Origin: Geobacillus thermoleovorans
Lineage (GTDB): Bacteria > Bacillota > Bacilli > Bacillales > Anoxybacillaceae
Length of the DNA: 64,000 nucleotides
Direction of reading: 5' to 3'
Assembly: GCF_001610955.1 (NCBI RefSeq)
Contig: NZ_CP014335.1
Coordinates: 971,001 to 1,035,000 of the forward strand
A program made the position numbers and the translations under genes. Of the stretch, positions 19,967-28,030 are shown piece by piece (the stretch's first letter is position 1; each line of letters starts with the position of its first letter). The notes below the pieces were generated by a model. The model searched no databases. It was given only the letters and a program-made list of their open reading frames with translations, and had not been told where the DNA came from.

Positions 19967-19993
19967 AAAACAGCGGTCGAATGCCCGCTGTTT
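19965..19993 (-). terminator. terminator between convergent genes
   Basis: AAACAGCGG/CCGCTGTTT perfect stem; the T-run (TTTTTT) is on the minus strand side, so it mainly serves the DUF1885-like gene, whose stop it overlaps. Confidence 0.8.
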
Positions 19994-20372
19994 ACGCGCT
20001 GCCAAACACCATTGTCCGGCCGCTGAACAAGTGCAGTTCACCGCCGAGCGTTTTCGCCAGCCATTTGCTGAATTCATTGGCCTTCCCTTTATCCCCATGC
20101 GTCGCCCCCGGCGGCAGTGCGATGTCAATGAATGTCTCTTCTCCAGCTGTTCGCACGGAAATCGCCATCCCTTTGTACAAGCGGCCGTCGCCTTGCAAGT
20201 AGAGAACGGATTCGTGTATGCGGACCGTATACGGGAAAGCGGCCTGTTCGTACGCCCAACCAAGCTGTTCCCCTGTCTTTTTGAGCGCCATCTGGTAGCG
20301 CTCGAGCAGCTGTTTGACGTCCTCGATGGTCATCGTTTTCCCCGCAGGCAGCTTTAGATCGGTGTTCATCAT
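19992..20372 (-). CDS. DUF1885-like protein
   Basis: A 126-residue soluble protein. It looks like the DUF1885 family of Bacillaceae: a helical region IEDVKQLLERYQMALKKTG, the segment YEQAAFPYTVRIHE, and the conserved PPGATHGDKGKANEFSKWLAK near the C-terminus. Function unknown. Two adjacent ATGs (20372, 20369) are possible; GGAGG lies 7 bases before the first. The frame extends further upstream without an RBS. Minus strand, with a TTTATT/TACAAT promoter-like pair upstream. Confidence 0.7.
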   Translation of the reverse strand: MMNTDLKLPAGKTMTIEDVKQLLERYQMALKKTGEQLGWAYEQAAFPYTVRIHESVLYLQGDGRLYKGMAISVRTAGEETFIDIALPPGATHGDKGKANEFSKWLAKTLGGELHLFSGRTMVFGSA

Positions 20373-20479
20373 TCCTTCCCCTCCCACCATTTCCATTGCG
20401 TCTTTATCCTTATTGTACCATATGTTGGCGGACAATAAATGGAAAAAGGGCGTTTTCAAAAAAGTTCTTTTTTATTAAA

Positions 20480-20490
20480 TGTGATATACA
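20480..20490. promoter_or_regulatory. CcpN operator, distal
   Basis: TGTGATATACA fits the CcpN consensus TRTGHYATAYW at every position. It lies upstream of the -35 of the SR1 gene. Confidence 0.75.
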
Positions 20491-20498
20491 AATTAGGA

Positions 20499-20527
20499 TT
20501 GACAATTGAAATGTGATATATTATTAT
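20499..20527 (+). promoter_or_regulatory. promoter of the SR1 RNA
   Basis: TTGACA, 17-base spacer, TATTAT. It is among the best -35/-10 pairs in the window, as expected for a gene kept silent by a repressor. Confidence 0.8.
20512..20522. promoter_or_regulatory. CcpN operator, inside the promoter spacer
   Basis: TGTGATATATT also fits TRTGHYATAYW fully, 32 bases downstream of the first site and between -35 and -10. In B. subtilis CcpN (activated by ATP and low pH) represses sr1, gapB and pckA under glycolytic conditions through paired sites of this kind. Confidence 0.78.
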
Positions 20528-20569
20528 GAAATCAACAAGCGAATTTATCATCACAAAGGGGTTTTGGGG

Positions 20570-20695
20570 ATGGGCACGATCGTATGTCAAACGTGTGATG
20601 CGACGATTGCGTATTTCGAAGATGAAAAAGTGACGACGCTTTATGGGAAATGTGATTGCTGCGAGCATGACAATGAGGGCGGAGAAAAAGAATAA
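20570..20695 (+). CDS. sr1P: GapA-binding peptide SR1P
   Basis: A 41-residue peptide beginning MGTIVCQTCDATIAYFEDEK and continuing VTTLYGKCDCC. It is a clear member of the SR1P family, with cysteines at 6, 9, 28, 30 and 31 and an acidic tail. In B. subtilis SR1P binds glyceraldehyde-3-phosphate dehydrogenase GapA, stabilises gapA mRNA and promotes the GapA-RNase J1 interaction. RBS AAAGGGG before ATG 20570. Encoded inside the SR1 RNA. Confidence 0.88.
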   Translation: MGTIVCQTCDATIAYFEDEKVTTLYGKCDCCEHDNEGGEKE

Positions 20696-20730
20696 AACGG
20701 TCAAACCGATGGGGGAAAGGAACGGATAGA

Positions 20731-20771
20731 GGCGCGCATGTCGACAAGTCACATGCGCGCCGTTTATTTTT
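20731..20771 (+). terminator. terminator of SR1
   Basis: GGCGCGCATGT/ACATGCGCGCC, a perfect 11-bp stem, followed by GTTTATTTTT. Confidence 0.92.
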
Positions 20772-20780
20772 GGCAAACAA

Positions 20781-20807
20781 GCACAAGCCAGGCAAACCGG
20801 CTTGTGC
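20781..20807 (-). terminator. hairpin after speA
   Basis: GCACAAGCC/GGCTTGTGC perfect 9-bp stem just after the speA stop; only a weak T-rich tail (TTGTTT) on the minus strand. Confidence 0.6.
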
Positions 20808-20809
20808 GG

Positions 20810-22282
20810 TCAGCGGATCGGTTTATATTCCTTAATGACACGCAACGTCTGCAGCGTGTCGTCTTCCGGCCCTTGGACAGGGAGGCCGGCAGCCAAGTTC
20901 GTCTCAATATACTTCAAGTTTTCTTCCGTGATGATTTCGCCTGGAATAAAAATTGGAATGCCAGGCGGATACACCATCACAAATTCGGCGATGATTCGGC
21001 CGGCCGATTCGTGAAACGGCACGACTTCCGTTTCGGCGTAAAACGCATCGCGCGGCGTCAAGGCGAGCGCCGGGATGTCCGGAAGGAGCACTTTCGGCTT
21101 GATCCCTTTCTCTGCCTGATGGCTGAACTGCTTCGACAAGCGGCGGAGCGCTTCAACGAGCAGGCTCGCCTCCCGTTCGGTATCGCCCGGGGTGATGATG
21201 CACAAAATGTTGTATAAATCGGAAAGCTCGACTTCAATGTTGTACGTTTCGCGCAGCCACCGTTCGACGTCATGGCCGGTCAGCCCGAGCTCTTTAACCG
21301 AAATGATGAGCTTTGTCGGATCGTAGTCGTACGTTGCTTCCGTGCCTAAAATCTCTTCGCCGACGCAGTACAAATATGGAATCTCGTTGATTTGCCGGCG
21401 CGTCCAGTCGGCGAGTCGAATGGCTTTGTCGATGAGTTCACGCCCTTTCGTCGCCAACTGTTTGCGGGCGACATCAAGCGAAGCGAGCAACAAGTACGAC
21501 GTTGAAGTCGTCGTCAGCATGCTTAAAATCGCCTGCACGTGTTTCGCGGAGACGAGTCCTTCGCGCACATTCAAAATCGAGCTTTGCGTCAGCGATCCGC
21601 CGAGCTTATGGACGCTTGTCGCCGCCATATCGGCGCCCGCTTGCATCGCTGAGAGCGGCAAGTCCTCATGAAAATGAATGTGCACGCCGTGCGCTTCGTC
21701 GACAAGCACCGGAACGTTGTACGAGTGGGCGATATCGACGATTTTTTTCAAATCGCCGGCAATGCCAAAGTACGTCGGGTTGATGACGAGCACCCCTTTG
21801 GCGTCCGGGTGCTGGCGGAGCGCTTTTTCCACTGCTTGCGGCGTAATGCCATGGGAAATGCCAAGCTCTTTGTCGATTTCGGGATGAATGAAAATGGGCG
21901 TCGCTCCAGAAAAGACAATGGCCGACATGACCGATTTATGGACGTTGCGCGGCACGATGATTTTATCGCCCGGCCCGGCGACCGACATGACCATCGTCAT
22001 GATGGCGCCGCTCGTTCCTTGCACGGAAAAAAACGTATAATCGGCGCCGAACGCTTCGGCAGCGAGCTCCTGCGCCCGTTTGATCATCCCTTTTGGATGG
22101 TGCAAGTCATCGAGCGGGCTGATGTTGATTAAATCAATCGCCAAGGCGTTGTCTCCGATGAAAGCGCGAAACTCCGGATCCATGCCGGCCCCTTTTTTAT
22201 GGCCGGGAATGTGAAATTGAACCGGATTTTTTTTCATATGCTCCAACAAACCGGTAAACAATGGTGTCTCGAGTTGCGACAA
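20810..22282 (-). CDS. speA: arginine decarboxylase (Orn/Lys/Arg family)
   Basis: A 490-residue PLP enzyme matching B. subtilis SpeA, which makes agmatine for polyamine synthesis. PLP lysine is K226 in TSVHKLGGS; QFHIPGHKKG is near the N-terminus and DEAHG at about 195-199. It lacks the response-regulator-like N-terminal wing domain of the enterobacterial enzymes, as expected for the Bacillus type. It uses a TTG start at 22282 with AGAGGTG upstream. Its promoter is at 22324-22351. Convergent with SR1. Confidence 0.92.
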   Translation of the reverse strand: MSQLETPLFTGLLEHMKKNPVQFHIPGHKKGAGMDPEFRAFIGDNALAIDLINISPLDDLHHPKGMIKRAQELAAEAFGADYTFFSVQGTSGAIMTMVMSVAGPGDKIIVPRNVHKSVMSAIVFSGATPIFIHPEIDKELGISHGITPQAVEKALRQHPDAKGVLVINPTYFGIAGDLKKIVDIAHSYNVPVLVDEAHGVHIHFHEDLPLSAMQAGADMAATSVHKLGGSLTQSSILNVREGLVSAKHVQAILSMLTTTSTSYLLLASLDVARKQLATKGRELIDKAIRLADWTRRQINEIPYLYCVGEEILGTEATYDYDPTKLIISVKELGLTGHDVERWLRETYNIEVELSDLYNILCIITPGDTEREASLLVEALRRLSKQFSHQAEKGIKPKVLLPDIPALALTPRDAFYAETEVVPFHESAGRIIAEFVMVYPPGIPIFIPGEIITEENLKYIETNLAAGLPVQGPEDDTLQTLRVIKEYKPIR

Positions 22283-22323
22283 TGGTTTTTCACACCTCTT
22301 TATCTCGAGGATAAAACAAGTGC

Positions 22324-22351
22324 ATTATAGCATGGATTTTTCCGTTTGCAA
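22324..22351 (-). promoter_or_regulatory. promoter of speA
   Basis: Minus strand TTGCAA, 16-base spacer, TATAAT with TGC extension. Confidence 0.75.
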
Positions 22352-22439
22352 AGAAGAAATGAATGGACGCTGAAAAAGGAAAACAGCGGTTCAAGAGAGA
22401 AATAAAAGAAAGACAAAACAAAAAGGGGGCGTTATCGAA

Positions 22440-23399
22440 ATGAAATGGAGAACGAGGGTGACAGAGCTGCTCGGCATTACATATCCGATCATTCAAGGGG
22501 GACTCGCTTACTTGGCGTACGCTGATTTGGCCGCAGCGGTCTCGAACGCCGGTGGGCTCGGACAAATTACGGCGATGTCGCTCGATGGACCGGAGCAACT
22601 GCGCGAGGAAATCCGCAAGGTGAAGGAAAAAACCGATCGGCCGTTCGGCGTCAATTTCGCCATTGGCCAGCACGGCCGCCCGTTTGCTCATATGCTTGAA
22701 GCAGCGCTTGATGAGGGGGTGCCGGTCGTTTCGGTCACCGGCGGCAATCCAGCGCCGTTTTTTGAACAATTGAAAGGAACGAACGTGAAAAAGCTCGTGC
22801 TCGTTGCCGCCGTCCGCCAAGCAGTGAAAGCAGAGGAGCTCGGTGCTGATGCGGTGATGGTCGTCGGTCAGGAAGGGGGCGGGCATCTCGGCAAATACGA
22901 TACTGGCACGTTCGTCCTTATTCCGAAAGTCGTTGACTCCGTATCGATTCCGGTCATCGCCTCGGGCGGCATCGCCGATGGACGCGGGTTGATGGCGGCA
23001 TTGGCGCTTGGAGCGGAAGGGATTGAGATGGGAACGCGGTTTATCGCCACGAAAGAATGCGTTCATGCTCATCCCGCATATAAAGAAATGATTCTCAACG
23101 CCACCGAAAACGATACGGTCATCATTAAACGGTCGCTCGGGGCGCCAGGGCGGGTGCTGGCCAACGCCTGGGCGGAAAAAATATTGGAAATCGAGCGCCA
23201 AGGCGGTACGTATGATGATTTAAAAGAATATATTAGCGGAGAAGCGAACCGGCGCTTCATTTACGAAGGAAAGGTGGACGAAGGATTCGCTTGGGCCGGG
23301 CAGGCGATCGGGCTCATTCACGACGTTCCGTCCGTCGCTGAGTTGTTTGCCCGCATGATTGAAGAGGCGGAACAAATTCGGCGCCGTTGGGCAAACTAA
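22440..23399 (+). CDS. NAD(P)H-dependent flavin oxidoreductase / nitronate monooxygenase family
   Basis: A 319-residue FMN TIM-barrel protein of the 2-nitropropane dioxygenase/FabK superfamily. Visible motifs are PIIQGGLAY, SNAGGLGQI, VGQEGGGHLG, IASGGIADG and the FMN-phosphate loop GAEGIEMGTRF. The family includes nitronate monooxygenases and the enoyl-ACP reductase FabK; the sequence alone does not decide which. ATG 22440 with AAGGGGG about 12 bases upstream. It has no counterpart at this place in B. subtilis, where yktA follows speA. Confidence 0.82.
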   Translation: MKWRTRVTELLGITYPIIQGGLAYLAYADLAAAVSNAGGLGQITAMSLDGPEQLREEIRKVKEKTDRPFGVNFAIGQHGRPFAHMLEAALDEGVPVVSVTGGNPAPFFEQLKGTNVKKLVLVAAVRQAVKAEELGADAVMVVGQEGGGHLGKYDTGTFVLIPKVVDSVSIPVIASGGIADGRGLMAALALGAEGIEMGTRFIATKECVHAHPAYKEMILNATENDTVIIKRSLGAPGRVLANAWAEKILEIERQGGTYDDLKEYISGEANRRFIYEGKVDEGFAWAGQAIGLIHDVPSVAELFARMIEEAEQIRRRWAN

Positions 23400-23415
23400 C
23401 GGTGGAGGTGGAACA

Positions 23416-23505
23416 ATGGGTTATTCCTATCCATTTTCCTACGACTGGTCAACACAAGAAATCATTGATGGTCATAGTTCCCCTTGGATTATCGCTGTGG
23501 TATAA
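23416..23505 (+). pseudogene. yktA: truncated yktA (UPF0223), 29 codons left
   Basis: A strong RBS (GGAGGTGG) and ATG 23416 open a frame reading MGYSYPFSYDWSTQEIID, which matches the N-terminus of the UPF0223 protein YktA (about 90 residues in relatives). After 18 codons the similarity ends and a stop follows at 23503-23505. In B. subtilis the order is speA-yktA-yktB-ykzI-suhB; here the rest of yktA and all of yktB are absent and ykzI follows. A deletion joining yktA to the region before ykzI is the simplest reading. Confidence 0.65.
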
Positions 23506-23548
23506 TTCGAGCCACAACGGAAGCGCGGTAGGTAAACGCACAAATTAG

Positions 23549-23577
23549 TTGCATACACCCCTTTTTCCACATAATAT
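23549..23577 (+). promoter_or_regulatory. promoter candidate of ykzI
   Basis: TTGCAT, 17-base spacer, TAATAT, in a very AT-rich stretch; TATAAT three bases on is an alternative -10. Confidence 0.5.
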
Positions 23578-23658
23578 AATATAAAACAAAATGAAGCAGC
23601 ACATTCGTGACGGGCGCCGGAAGTTTAGCGGATGATAGGGAAAGGGGTGCGGACGAAT

Positions 23659-23847
23659 ATGAAAAAAACCGCCAATTCGCTGAAGCGACCAGATGGAGAC
23701 AAACGCATGGCGGTGTTGCGGCTCGAACTCGATTACGAATTAGCGACGCTGTACGAGGCCATGATGGAAAACGATGAAGAAAAGAAAAAAGAGTGCAAAC
23801 GGCGGCTTGAAAAGCTGCGCCAAGAACTGATGCGCCTTCAAGTATGA
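23659..23847 (+). CDS. ykzI: YkzI-like small protein
   Basis: A 62-residue, highly charged helical protein (RMAVLRLELDYELATLYEAM, then EEKKKECKRRLEKLRQELMRL), probably a coiled coil. It corresponds in place and length to B. subtilis YkzI, function unknown. ATG 23659 has AAAGGGGTG about 10 bases upstream; the longer frame from 23632 has no RBS. Followed by its own terminator. Confidence 0.75.
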   Translation: MKKTANSLKRPDGDKRMAVLRLELDYELATLYEAMMENDEEKKKECKRRLEKLRQELMRLQV

Positions 23848-23860
23848 TTCTGATTCAAGG

Positions 23861-23887
23861 CGAACCATCTTTCCGGTTCGTTTTTTT
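23861..23887 (+). terminator. terminator after ykzI
   Basis: CGAACC/GGTTCG stem followed by seven T. Confidence 0.85.
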
Positions 23888-23952
23888 CTTGAGCGGTGTC
23901 CGCCCCCGTTCCGGTTGCGATCTATACATAACCGAAGGCAGGAGGAATCAAT

Positions 23953-24747
23953 ATGGCAGAAAAATGGGAAGAAATCGACCGATACGCCCGGCAATGGATC
24001 GACGAAGCAGGAAAGCGCATCCGCGCCTCGTTTGCAAAACAGCTGACGGTGGAAGCGAAAGAGAACCCGAACGACTTAGTGACGAACGTTGACCGCGCCA
24101 TTGAGCAATTTTTCGCCGAGCACATCCGCCGCCAGTTCCCTAGCCACCGCCTGTTGGGGGAAGAAGGATTTGGCGACCGGATCGATGCCTTGGACGGCGT
24201 TGTTTGGGTGATTGACCCGATCGACGGCACGATGAATTTCGTTCATCAGCGGCGCCATTTTGCTGTATCGATCGGCATTTTTGAAGATGGCATCGGACAG
24301 CTCGGCTACGTGTATGACGTCGTGTTTGACGAACTGTATGCGGCGCAAAAAGGGCGAGGGGTGTTTTTGAACGGGGAGCCGCTTGGCCTCCTGCAGCCCG
24401 CGCCAGTGACGGAGTCGATCATTGCCATCAACGGGACATGGCTCATGGAAAACAAGCGCCTCGACCATCGCCCGCTCATGAGGCTGGCGAAAGAGGCGCG
24501 CGGCACGCGCTCGTATGGTTCAGCGGCGCTTGAGCTCGCGTATGTTGCCGCCGGCCGTTTGGACGCCTACATTTCGCCGCGCCTGTCGCCGTGGGATTTC
24601 GCCGGCGGGATGATTTTGATTGAAGAAGCGGGCGGAATGGTGACGACCCTTGACGGGAAGCCGCTGGATCTGCTTGGCCGCAATTCGGTGCTTGCTGCGA
24701 AACCTGGGGTGCACGAAGAAATTTTGCGGCGCTATCTTCACGATTGA
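23953..24747 (+). CDS. suhB: inositol monophosphatase family protein
   Basis: A 264-residue Mg2+-dependent phosphatase of the IMPase family, matching B. subtilis YktC. Metal-binding GEEGF (E70-E71), WVIDPIDGTMNF (D88, D91) and the late SPWDFAGGMILIEEAGG are intact. Such enzymes hydrolyse inositol phosphates and in some bacteria also act on NADP or fructose-1,6-bisphosphate; the substrate here is not known. RBS CAGGAGGAAT before ATG 23953. Ends at a terminator shared with the opposite ylaF. Confidence 0.9.
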   Translation: MAEKWEEIDRYARQWIDEAGKRIRASFAKQLTVEAKENPNDLVTNVDRAIEQFFAEHIRRQFPSHRLLGEEGFGDRIDALDGVVWVIDPIDGTMNFVHQRRHFAVSIGIFEDGIGQLGYVYDVVFDELYAAQKGRGVFLNGEPLGLLQPAPVTESIIAINGTWLMENKRLDHRPLMRLAKEARGTRSYGSAALELAYVAAGRLDAYISPRLSPWDFAGGMILIEEAGGMVTTLDGKPLDLLGRNSVLAAKPGVHEEILRRYLHD

Positions 24748-24764
24748 TGGGGCGCGAAATCGCG

Positions 24765-24798
24765 AAAACGGGACAAGCATCCAGCTTGTCCCGTTTTT
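24765..24798 (+). terminator. terminator between suhB and ylaF
   Basis: AACGGGACAAGC/GCTTGTCCCGTTTTT with a 5-base loop. The minus strand side reads CCGTTTTCGC, so it can also serve ylaF. Confidence 0.92.
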
Positions 24799-24968
24799 CA
24801 ACGCGTCCGTTTTTTATGGGCGAACCCGGCGCCCATGGCGGCGATAAAGATGAGCGTGGAAGCGGCGATGCCGATCAAACTTTGCTCGGCGATGAAGACG
24901 CCGATCGCCATGATGGCGGCGACGGCAAGAATGGCGAGCAACAGAGGTACAGGCTCGATCCGTTTCAT
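24798..24968 (-). CDS. ylaF: YlaF-like membrane protein (DUF5325)
   Basis: A 56-residue protein with two membrane helices (about 7-25 and 30-48) and a basic tail (HKKRTR). It corresponds to B. subtilis YlaF and lies divergent from typA as there. ATG 24968 has AAAGGAG at 9 bases; the frame is open far upstream but without an RBS. Confidence 0.82.
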   Translation of the reverse strand: MKRIEPVPLLLAILAVAAIMAIGVFIAEQSLIGIAASTLIFIAAMGAGFAHKKRTR

Positions 24969-25046
24969 TGGGTTGACTCCTTTCTGGCAAAGTGGGCGTC
25001 TTTTTCTAGTGTACCGGAAAACATGCCGATTTTCTATCGGTTGTGA

Positions 25047-25052
25047 TATAAT
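25047..25052 (+). promoter_or_regulatory. extended -10 of typA
   Basis: TATAAT preceded by TGTGA; the -35 (TGCCGA at 17 bases) is poor, as is usual with an extended -10. Confidence 0.5.
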
Positions 25053-25086
25053 AGACAAGCAGTTTGCCGAACAGGAGTGACCGACA

Positions 25087-26931
25087 TTGACGAACAAACG
25101 AATCGATCTTCGCAATATCGCGATCATCGCTCACGTCGACCATGGGAAAACGACGCTCGTTGACCAGCTGCTTCGGCAGTCAGGGACGTTCCGCGAAAAC
25201 GAACAAGTCGCGGAGCGGGCGCTTGACCGCAACGATTTGGAGCGGGAGCGCGGCATTACGATTTTGGCAAAAAACACTGCTGTCTTGTATAAAGGAACGC
25301 GCATCAACATTTTGGATACGCCGGGACACGCTGATTTCGGAGGGGAAGTGGAGCGGATCATGCGCCTTGTCGACGGCGTCTTGCTTGTCGTCGATGCGTA
25401 TGAAGGCTGCATGCCGCAGACGCGGTTTGTGCTGAAAAAGGCGCTTGAGCAGCAGCTTGTGCCGATCGTCGTCGTCAACAAAATCGACCGCGAATTTGCT
25501 CGGCCGGCGGAAGTCGTTGATGAGGTGCTCGACCTGTTTATCGAACTTGGTGCTTCTGAGGAGCAGCTCGAGTTTCCAGTCGTGTACACATCAGCGCTGC
25601 GCGGGACGGCAAGCCTCGATCCGGATCGCCAGGACGGTGACATGACCGCCTTGTTTGAGACGATCATCGAGCATATTCCGGCGCCGGCGGACAACCGCAG
25701 CGAACCGTTGCAGTTTCAAGTGGCGCTGCTCGACTATAATGAATATGTCGGACGCATCGGCATCGGCCGCATTTTCCGCGGCACGATGAAAACAGGCCAG
25801 CAAGTCGCTCTCTTAAAGCGCGACGGTGCCGTCAAGATGTTTCGTGTCACGAAGCTGTTTGGTTTTATTGGGTTGAAGCGGATTGAGATTGAAGAAGCGC
25901 ACGCTGGCGACATCGTCGCGGTCGCCGGGATGGAGGACATCAATGTCGGTGAAACGGTTTGCCCGCCCGATCATCAAGAGCCGCTGCCGCCGCTTCGCAT
26001 CGATGAGCCGACGTTGAAAATGACGTTTCTCGTCAACAACAGCCCGTTTGCGGGGCGCGAAGGCAAATACGTGACGGCGAGAAAGCTGGAGGAGCGGCTT
26101 CGCACCCAGCTGGAGACGGATGTCAGTCTGCGCGTTGAGCCGACCGAGTCGCCGGATGCGTGGATTGTCTCCGGCCGCGGGGAGCTTCATTTGGCGATTT
26201 TGATTGAAAGCATGCGCCGCGAAGGATACGAACTGCAAGTATCGAAGCCGGAAGTCATTCTAAAAGAGATTGACGGTGTCACGTGCGAGCCGATCGAGCG
26301 GGTCGTCATTGACATCCCGGAGGAATATACGGGAGCGATCATGGAGTCGCTCGGCAGCCGCAAGGGCGAGCTCGTCGATATGGTGCACGGCGACAACGGG
26401 CAGGTGCGTCTCGTCTTCCTTGTGCCGTCGCGTGGCTTGATCGGCTATCGGAGTGAATTTATGTCGTTGACGCGCGGATATGGAATTTTAAACCATTCGT
26501 TTGACCATTATGCCCCCGTGCAGCCTGGCGCCATCGGCGGCCGCCGCCAAGGGGTGCTCGTCTCGATGGAAACCGGAAAGGCGACGGCTTACAGCATCAT
26601 GCAACTTGAGGATCGCGGCGCCATTTTTGTTGAGCCGGGCACTGAAGTGTACGAAGGGATGATCGTCGGCGAGCATAACCGCGAAAACGACCTGGTCGTC
26701 AACATTTGCCGCGAAAAACATGTCACCAACATGCGTTCATCGACGAAAGAACAGACGGTGACGATGAAAAAGCCGCGTCTGTTGACGCTTGAAGAAGCGC
26801 TCGAGTATTTGAATGATGATGAATATTGTGAAGTGACGCCAGCCTCGATCCGGTTGCGCAAAAAAATCTTGAATAAAAGCGAGCGTGAAAAGGCGGAGAA
26901 GAAAAAGAAAGCGGTTGAGCAGGCGAAATAG
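25087..26931 (+). CDS. typA: translational GTPase TypA/BipA
   Basis: A 614-residue ribosome-associated GTPase, matching B. subtilis YlaG. G1 AHVDHGKT (15-22), the switch region RGITI, G3 DTPGHADFG and G4 NKID are visible. EF-G-like domains II, III and V follow, and a C-terminal domain ends in lysine-rich sequence ([16 protein letters not shown]). It helps 50S subunit assembly and growth under stress such as cold. The start is TTG 25087, behind CAGGAGTG. First gene of a group continuing with ylaH. Confidence 0.96.
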   Translation: MTNKRIDLRNIAIIAHVDHGKTTLVDQLLRQSGTFRENEQVAERALDRNDLERERGITILAKNTAVLYKGTRINILDTPGHADFGGEVERIMRLVDGVLLVVDAYEGCMPQTRFVLKKALEQQLVPIVVVNKIDREFARPAEVVDEVLDLFIELGASEEQLEFPVVYTSALRGTASLDPDRQDGDMTALFETIIEHIPAPADNRSEPLQFQVALLDYNEYVGRIGIGRIFRGTMKTGQQVALLKRDGAVKMFRVTKLFGFIGLKRIEIEEAHAGDIVAVAGMEDINVGETVCPPDHQEPLPPLRIDEPTLKMTFLVNNSPFAGREGKYVTARKLEERLRTQLETDVSLRVEPTESPDAWIVSGRGELHLAILIESMRREGYELQVSKPEVILKEIDGVTCEPIERVVIDIPEEYTGAIMESLGSRKGELVDMVHGDNGQVRLVFLVPSRGLIGYRSEFMSLTRGYGILNHSFDHYAPVQPGAIGGRRQGVLVSMETGKATAYSIMQLEDRGAIFVEPGTEVYEGMIVGEHNRENDLVVNICREKHVTNMRSSTKEQTVTMKKPRLLTLEEALEYLNDDEYCEVTPASIRLRKKILNKSEREKAEKKKKAVEQAK

Positions 26932-27021
26932 CCGGAAGCGCCATGCGCGCGTCTTTAGTTTGCGAACAATCGAAAACGCCTTGGAGAAGGGCGCTATTAG
27001 GATGAACGGGAGGGGAATGAT

Positions 27022-27330
27022 GTGAATGTGCTCGAACGGCTCACGTTTTTCGCCTCGCTTTATAAGGTGCACGATCATCCCGAGCGAGGTATGTGGCTAT
27101 TGTATGTGACAGTGTTGTTGCTTGCCGCGCTTGTGTATCGACTCGGTTTTGCCCGCCGCCTGCCGCTGTTGAAAAACGTCATCATTTACGTCTTGCTGGC
27201 GCTTGGCTGCACGGTTTTGACCTTTTTTGCCGTCTTTTTGCCGGTGGCAGAAGGATTGGCCGTCGCCGCCCTCGTATTAATCATTTATAAAGTGCGCCTG
27301 AAGCAGGCGAAAGAGGGAGAAAAGTCATGA
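27022..27330 (+). CDS. ylaH: YlaH-like membrane protein
   Basis: A 102-residue protein with three predicted membrane helices (about 24-40, 49-68, 72-92) and a charged end (KQAKEGEKS), matching YlaH of B. subtilis, function unknown. GTG 27022 behind GGGAGGGGAATGAT. Its stop overlaps the ATG of the next gene (ATGA). Confidence 0.82.
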   Translation: MNVLERLTFFASLYKVHDHPERGMWLLYVTVLLLAALVYRLGFARRLPLLKNVIIYVLLALGCTVLTFFAVFLPVAEGLAVAALVLIIYKVRLKQAKEGEKS

Positions 27331-27608
27331 AATCCGTGCAGGATGCCCTTTATAACTGGCTGACGATCCACATCGTCGCCAAAGCCCGTCCGCACGATGC
27401 GGCGGCGCGCGATACGGCCTCGTTTTTCCGCGCCATCTTGGAAAACGACTTTGGTGTGACGGCCGTAGACGCCGTCAAAGATGAAACGAATGGGCAATAC
27501 ATCGTCGAATATGTGCGCGGCGGGGAAACAAAGGCGGCGTGTTTCCCGCTTGAGCTGGCTGAGGCGATGTGGCGGCAGATCGAAGCCGAACCGGAAAAGT
27601 ATGGATGA
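27327..27608 (+). CDS. conserved small protein, unknown
   Basis: A 93-residue soluble protein coupled to ylaH by a four-base overlap. It contains the stretch [20 protein letters not shown] and ends [12 protein letters not shown], with alternating helix and strand appearance. I do not recognise the family. Ends at a bidirectional terminator. Confidence 0.75.
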   Translation: MKSVQDALYNWLTIHIVAKARPHDAAARDTASFFRAILENDFGVTAVDAVKDETNGQYIVEYVRGGETKAACFPLELAEAMWRQIEAEPEKYG

Positions 27609-27616
27609 TGACAACC

Positions 27617-27662
27617 AAAAAGGCGCGGAAAAGCGATCGCTCTTCCGCACCGTTTTTTTTTT
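27617..27662. terminator. bidirectional terminator, ylaH operon and ylaI
   Basis: GCGGAA/TTCCGC with an inner AGCGATCGCT palindrome; ten T on the + strand side, CTTTTT on the minus strand side. Confidence 0.88.
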
Positions 27663-27668
27663 GCAGGA

Positions 27669-27869
27669 TCACCAATCATCGTCTGCGCGGCGGCCGCGAT
27701 AGAAGCGGAACTTTCCTGTTGCCAGCCGCTGTTTCGTTTTTTCGGCGATGCGGTCGTGGCATTCGCGGCACATGTACGTGTGGATCGGGCGGTTGCGCAG
27801 CCGCTTGGCGAGCGGCGATTCATCGTCGATCGTATCGATTTGGTCGCAAAGCACGCATTTGACTCTCAT
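27669..27869 (-). CDS. ylaI: YlaI family zinc-ribbon-like protein
   Basis: A 66-residue protein of the YlaI (DUF2197) family. Two CxxC pairs (C5/C8 and C34/C37, in KCVLCD and MCRECH) predict a zinc ribbon, and the RNRPIHTYMC segment is conserved. Function unknown. RBS GAGGTG before ATG 27869; TATAAT at 27927-27932 (minus strand) lies upstream. Confidence 0.87.
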   Translation of the reverse strand: MRVKCVLCDQIDTIDDESPLAKRLRNRPIHTYMCRECHDRIAEKTKQRLATGKFRFYRGRRADDDW

Positions 27870-28030
27870 TGTTCACCTCAATACATCCAAACGCGAAATG
27901 GTAGAGTGTTCTTTCGTTCCCATTATACCACATTTCCCGCCATCGTTTGTTGATTCAAATGCATTTCACTCCCGCTTTCCTCGGAAATGAGCCGCGCTTT
28001 CTGTTCCATTATAACCCACACAGAAACCGT

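Larger units (their letters stand above)
20534..20771 (+). ncRNA. sr1: SR1-type dual-function small RNA
   Basis: Predicted transcript of about 240 bases from the promoter at 20499-20527 to the terminator at 20731-20771, containing the SR1P reading frame. In B. subtilis SR1 also lies between pdhD and speA, base-pairs with ahrC mRNA to lower arginine catabolism, and encodes SR1P. Position, CcpN boxes, peptide and terminator all agree. The ahrC-pairing segments cannot be confirmed from this window. Confidence 0.8.

Noticed and set aside
20781..20807. Part of the SR1 RNA
   Set aside because: It follows the strong SR1 terminator and lies directly after the speA stop, so it is assigned to speA.
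22290..23201. 303-codon minus-strand frame
   Set aside because: Antisense to the flavin oxidoreductase; no recognisable motif.
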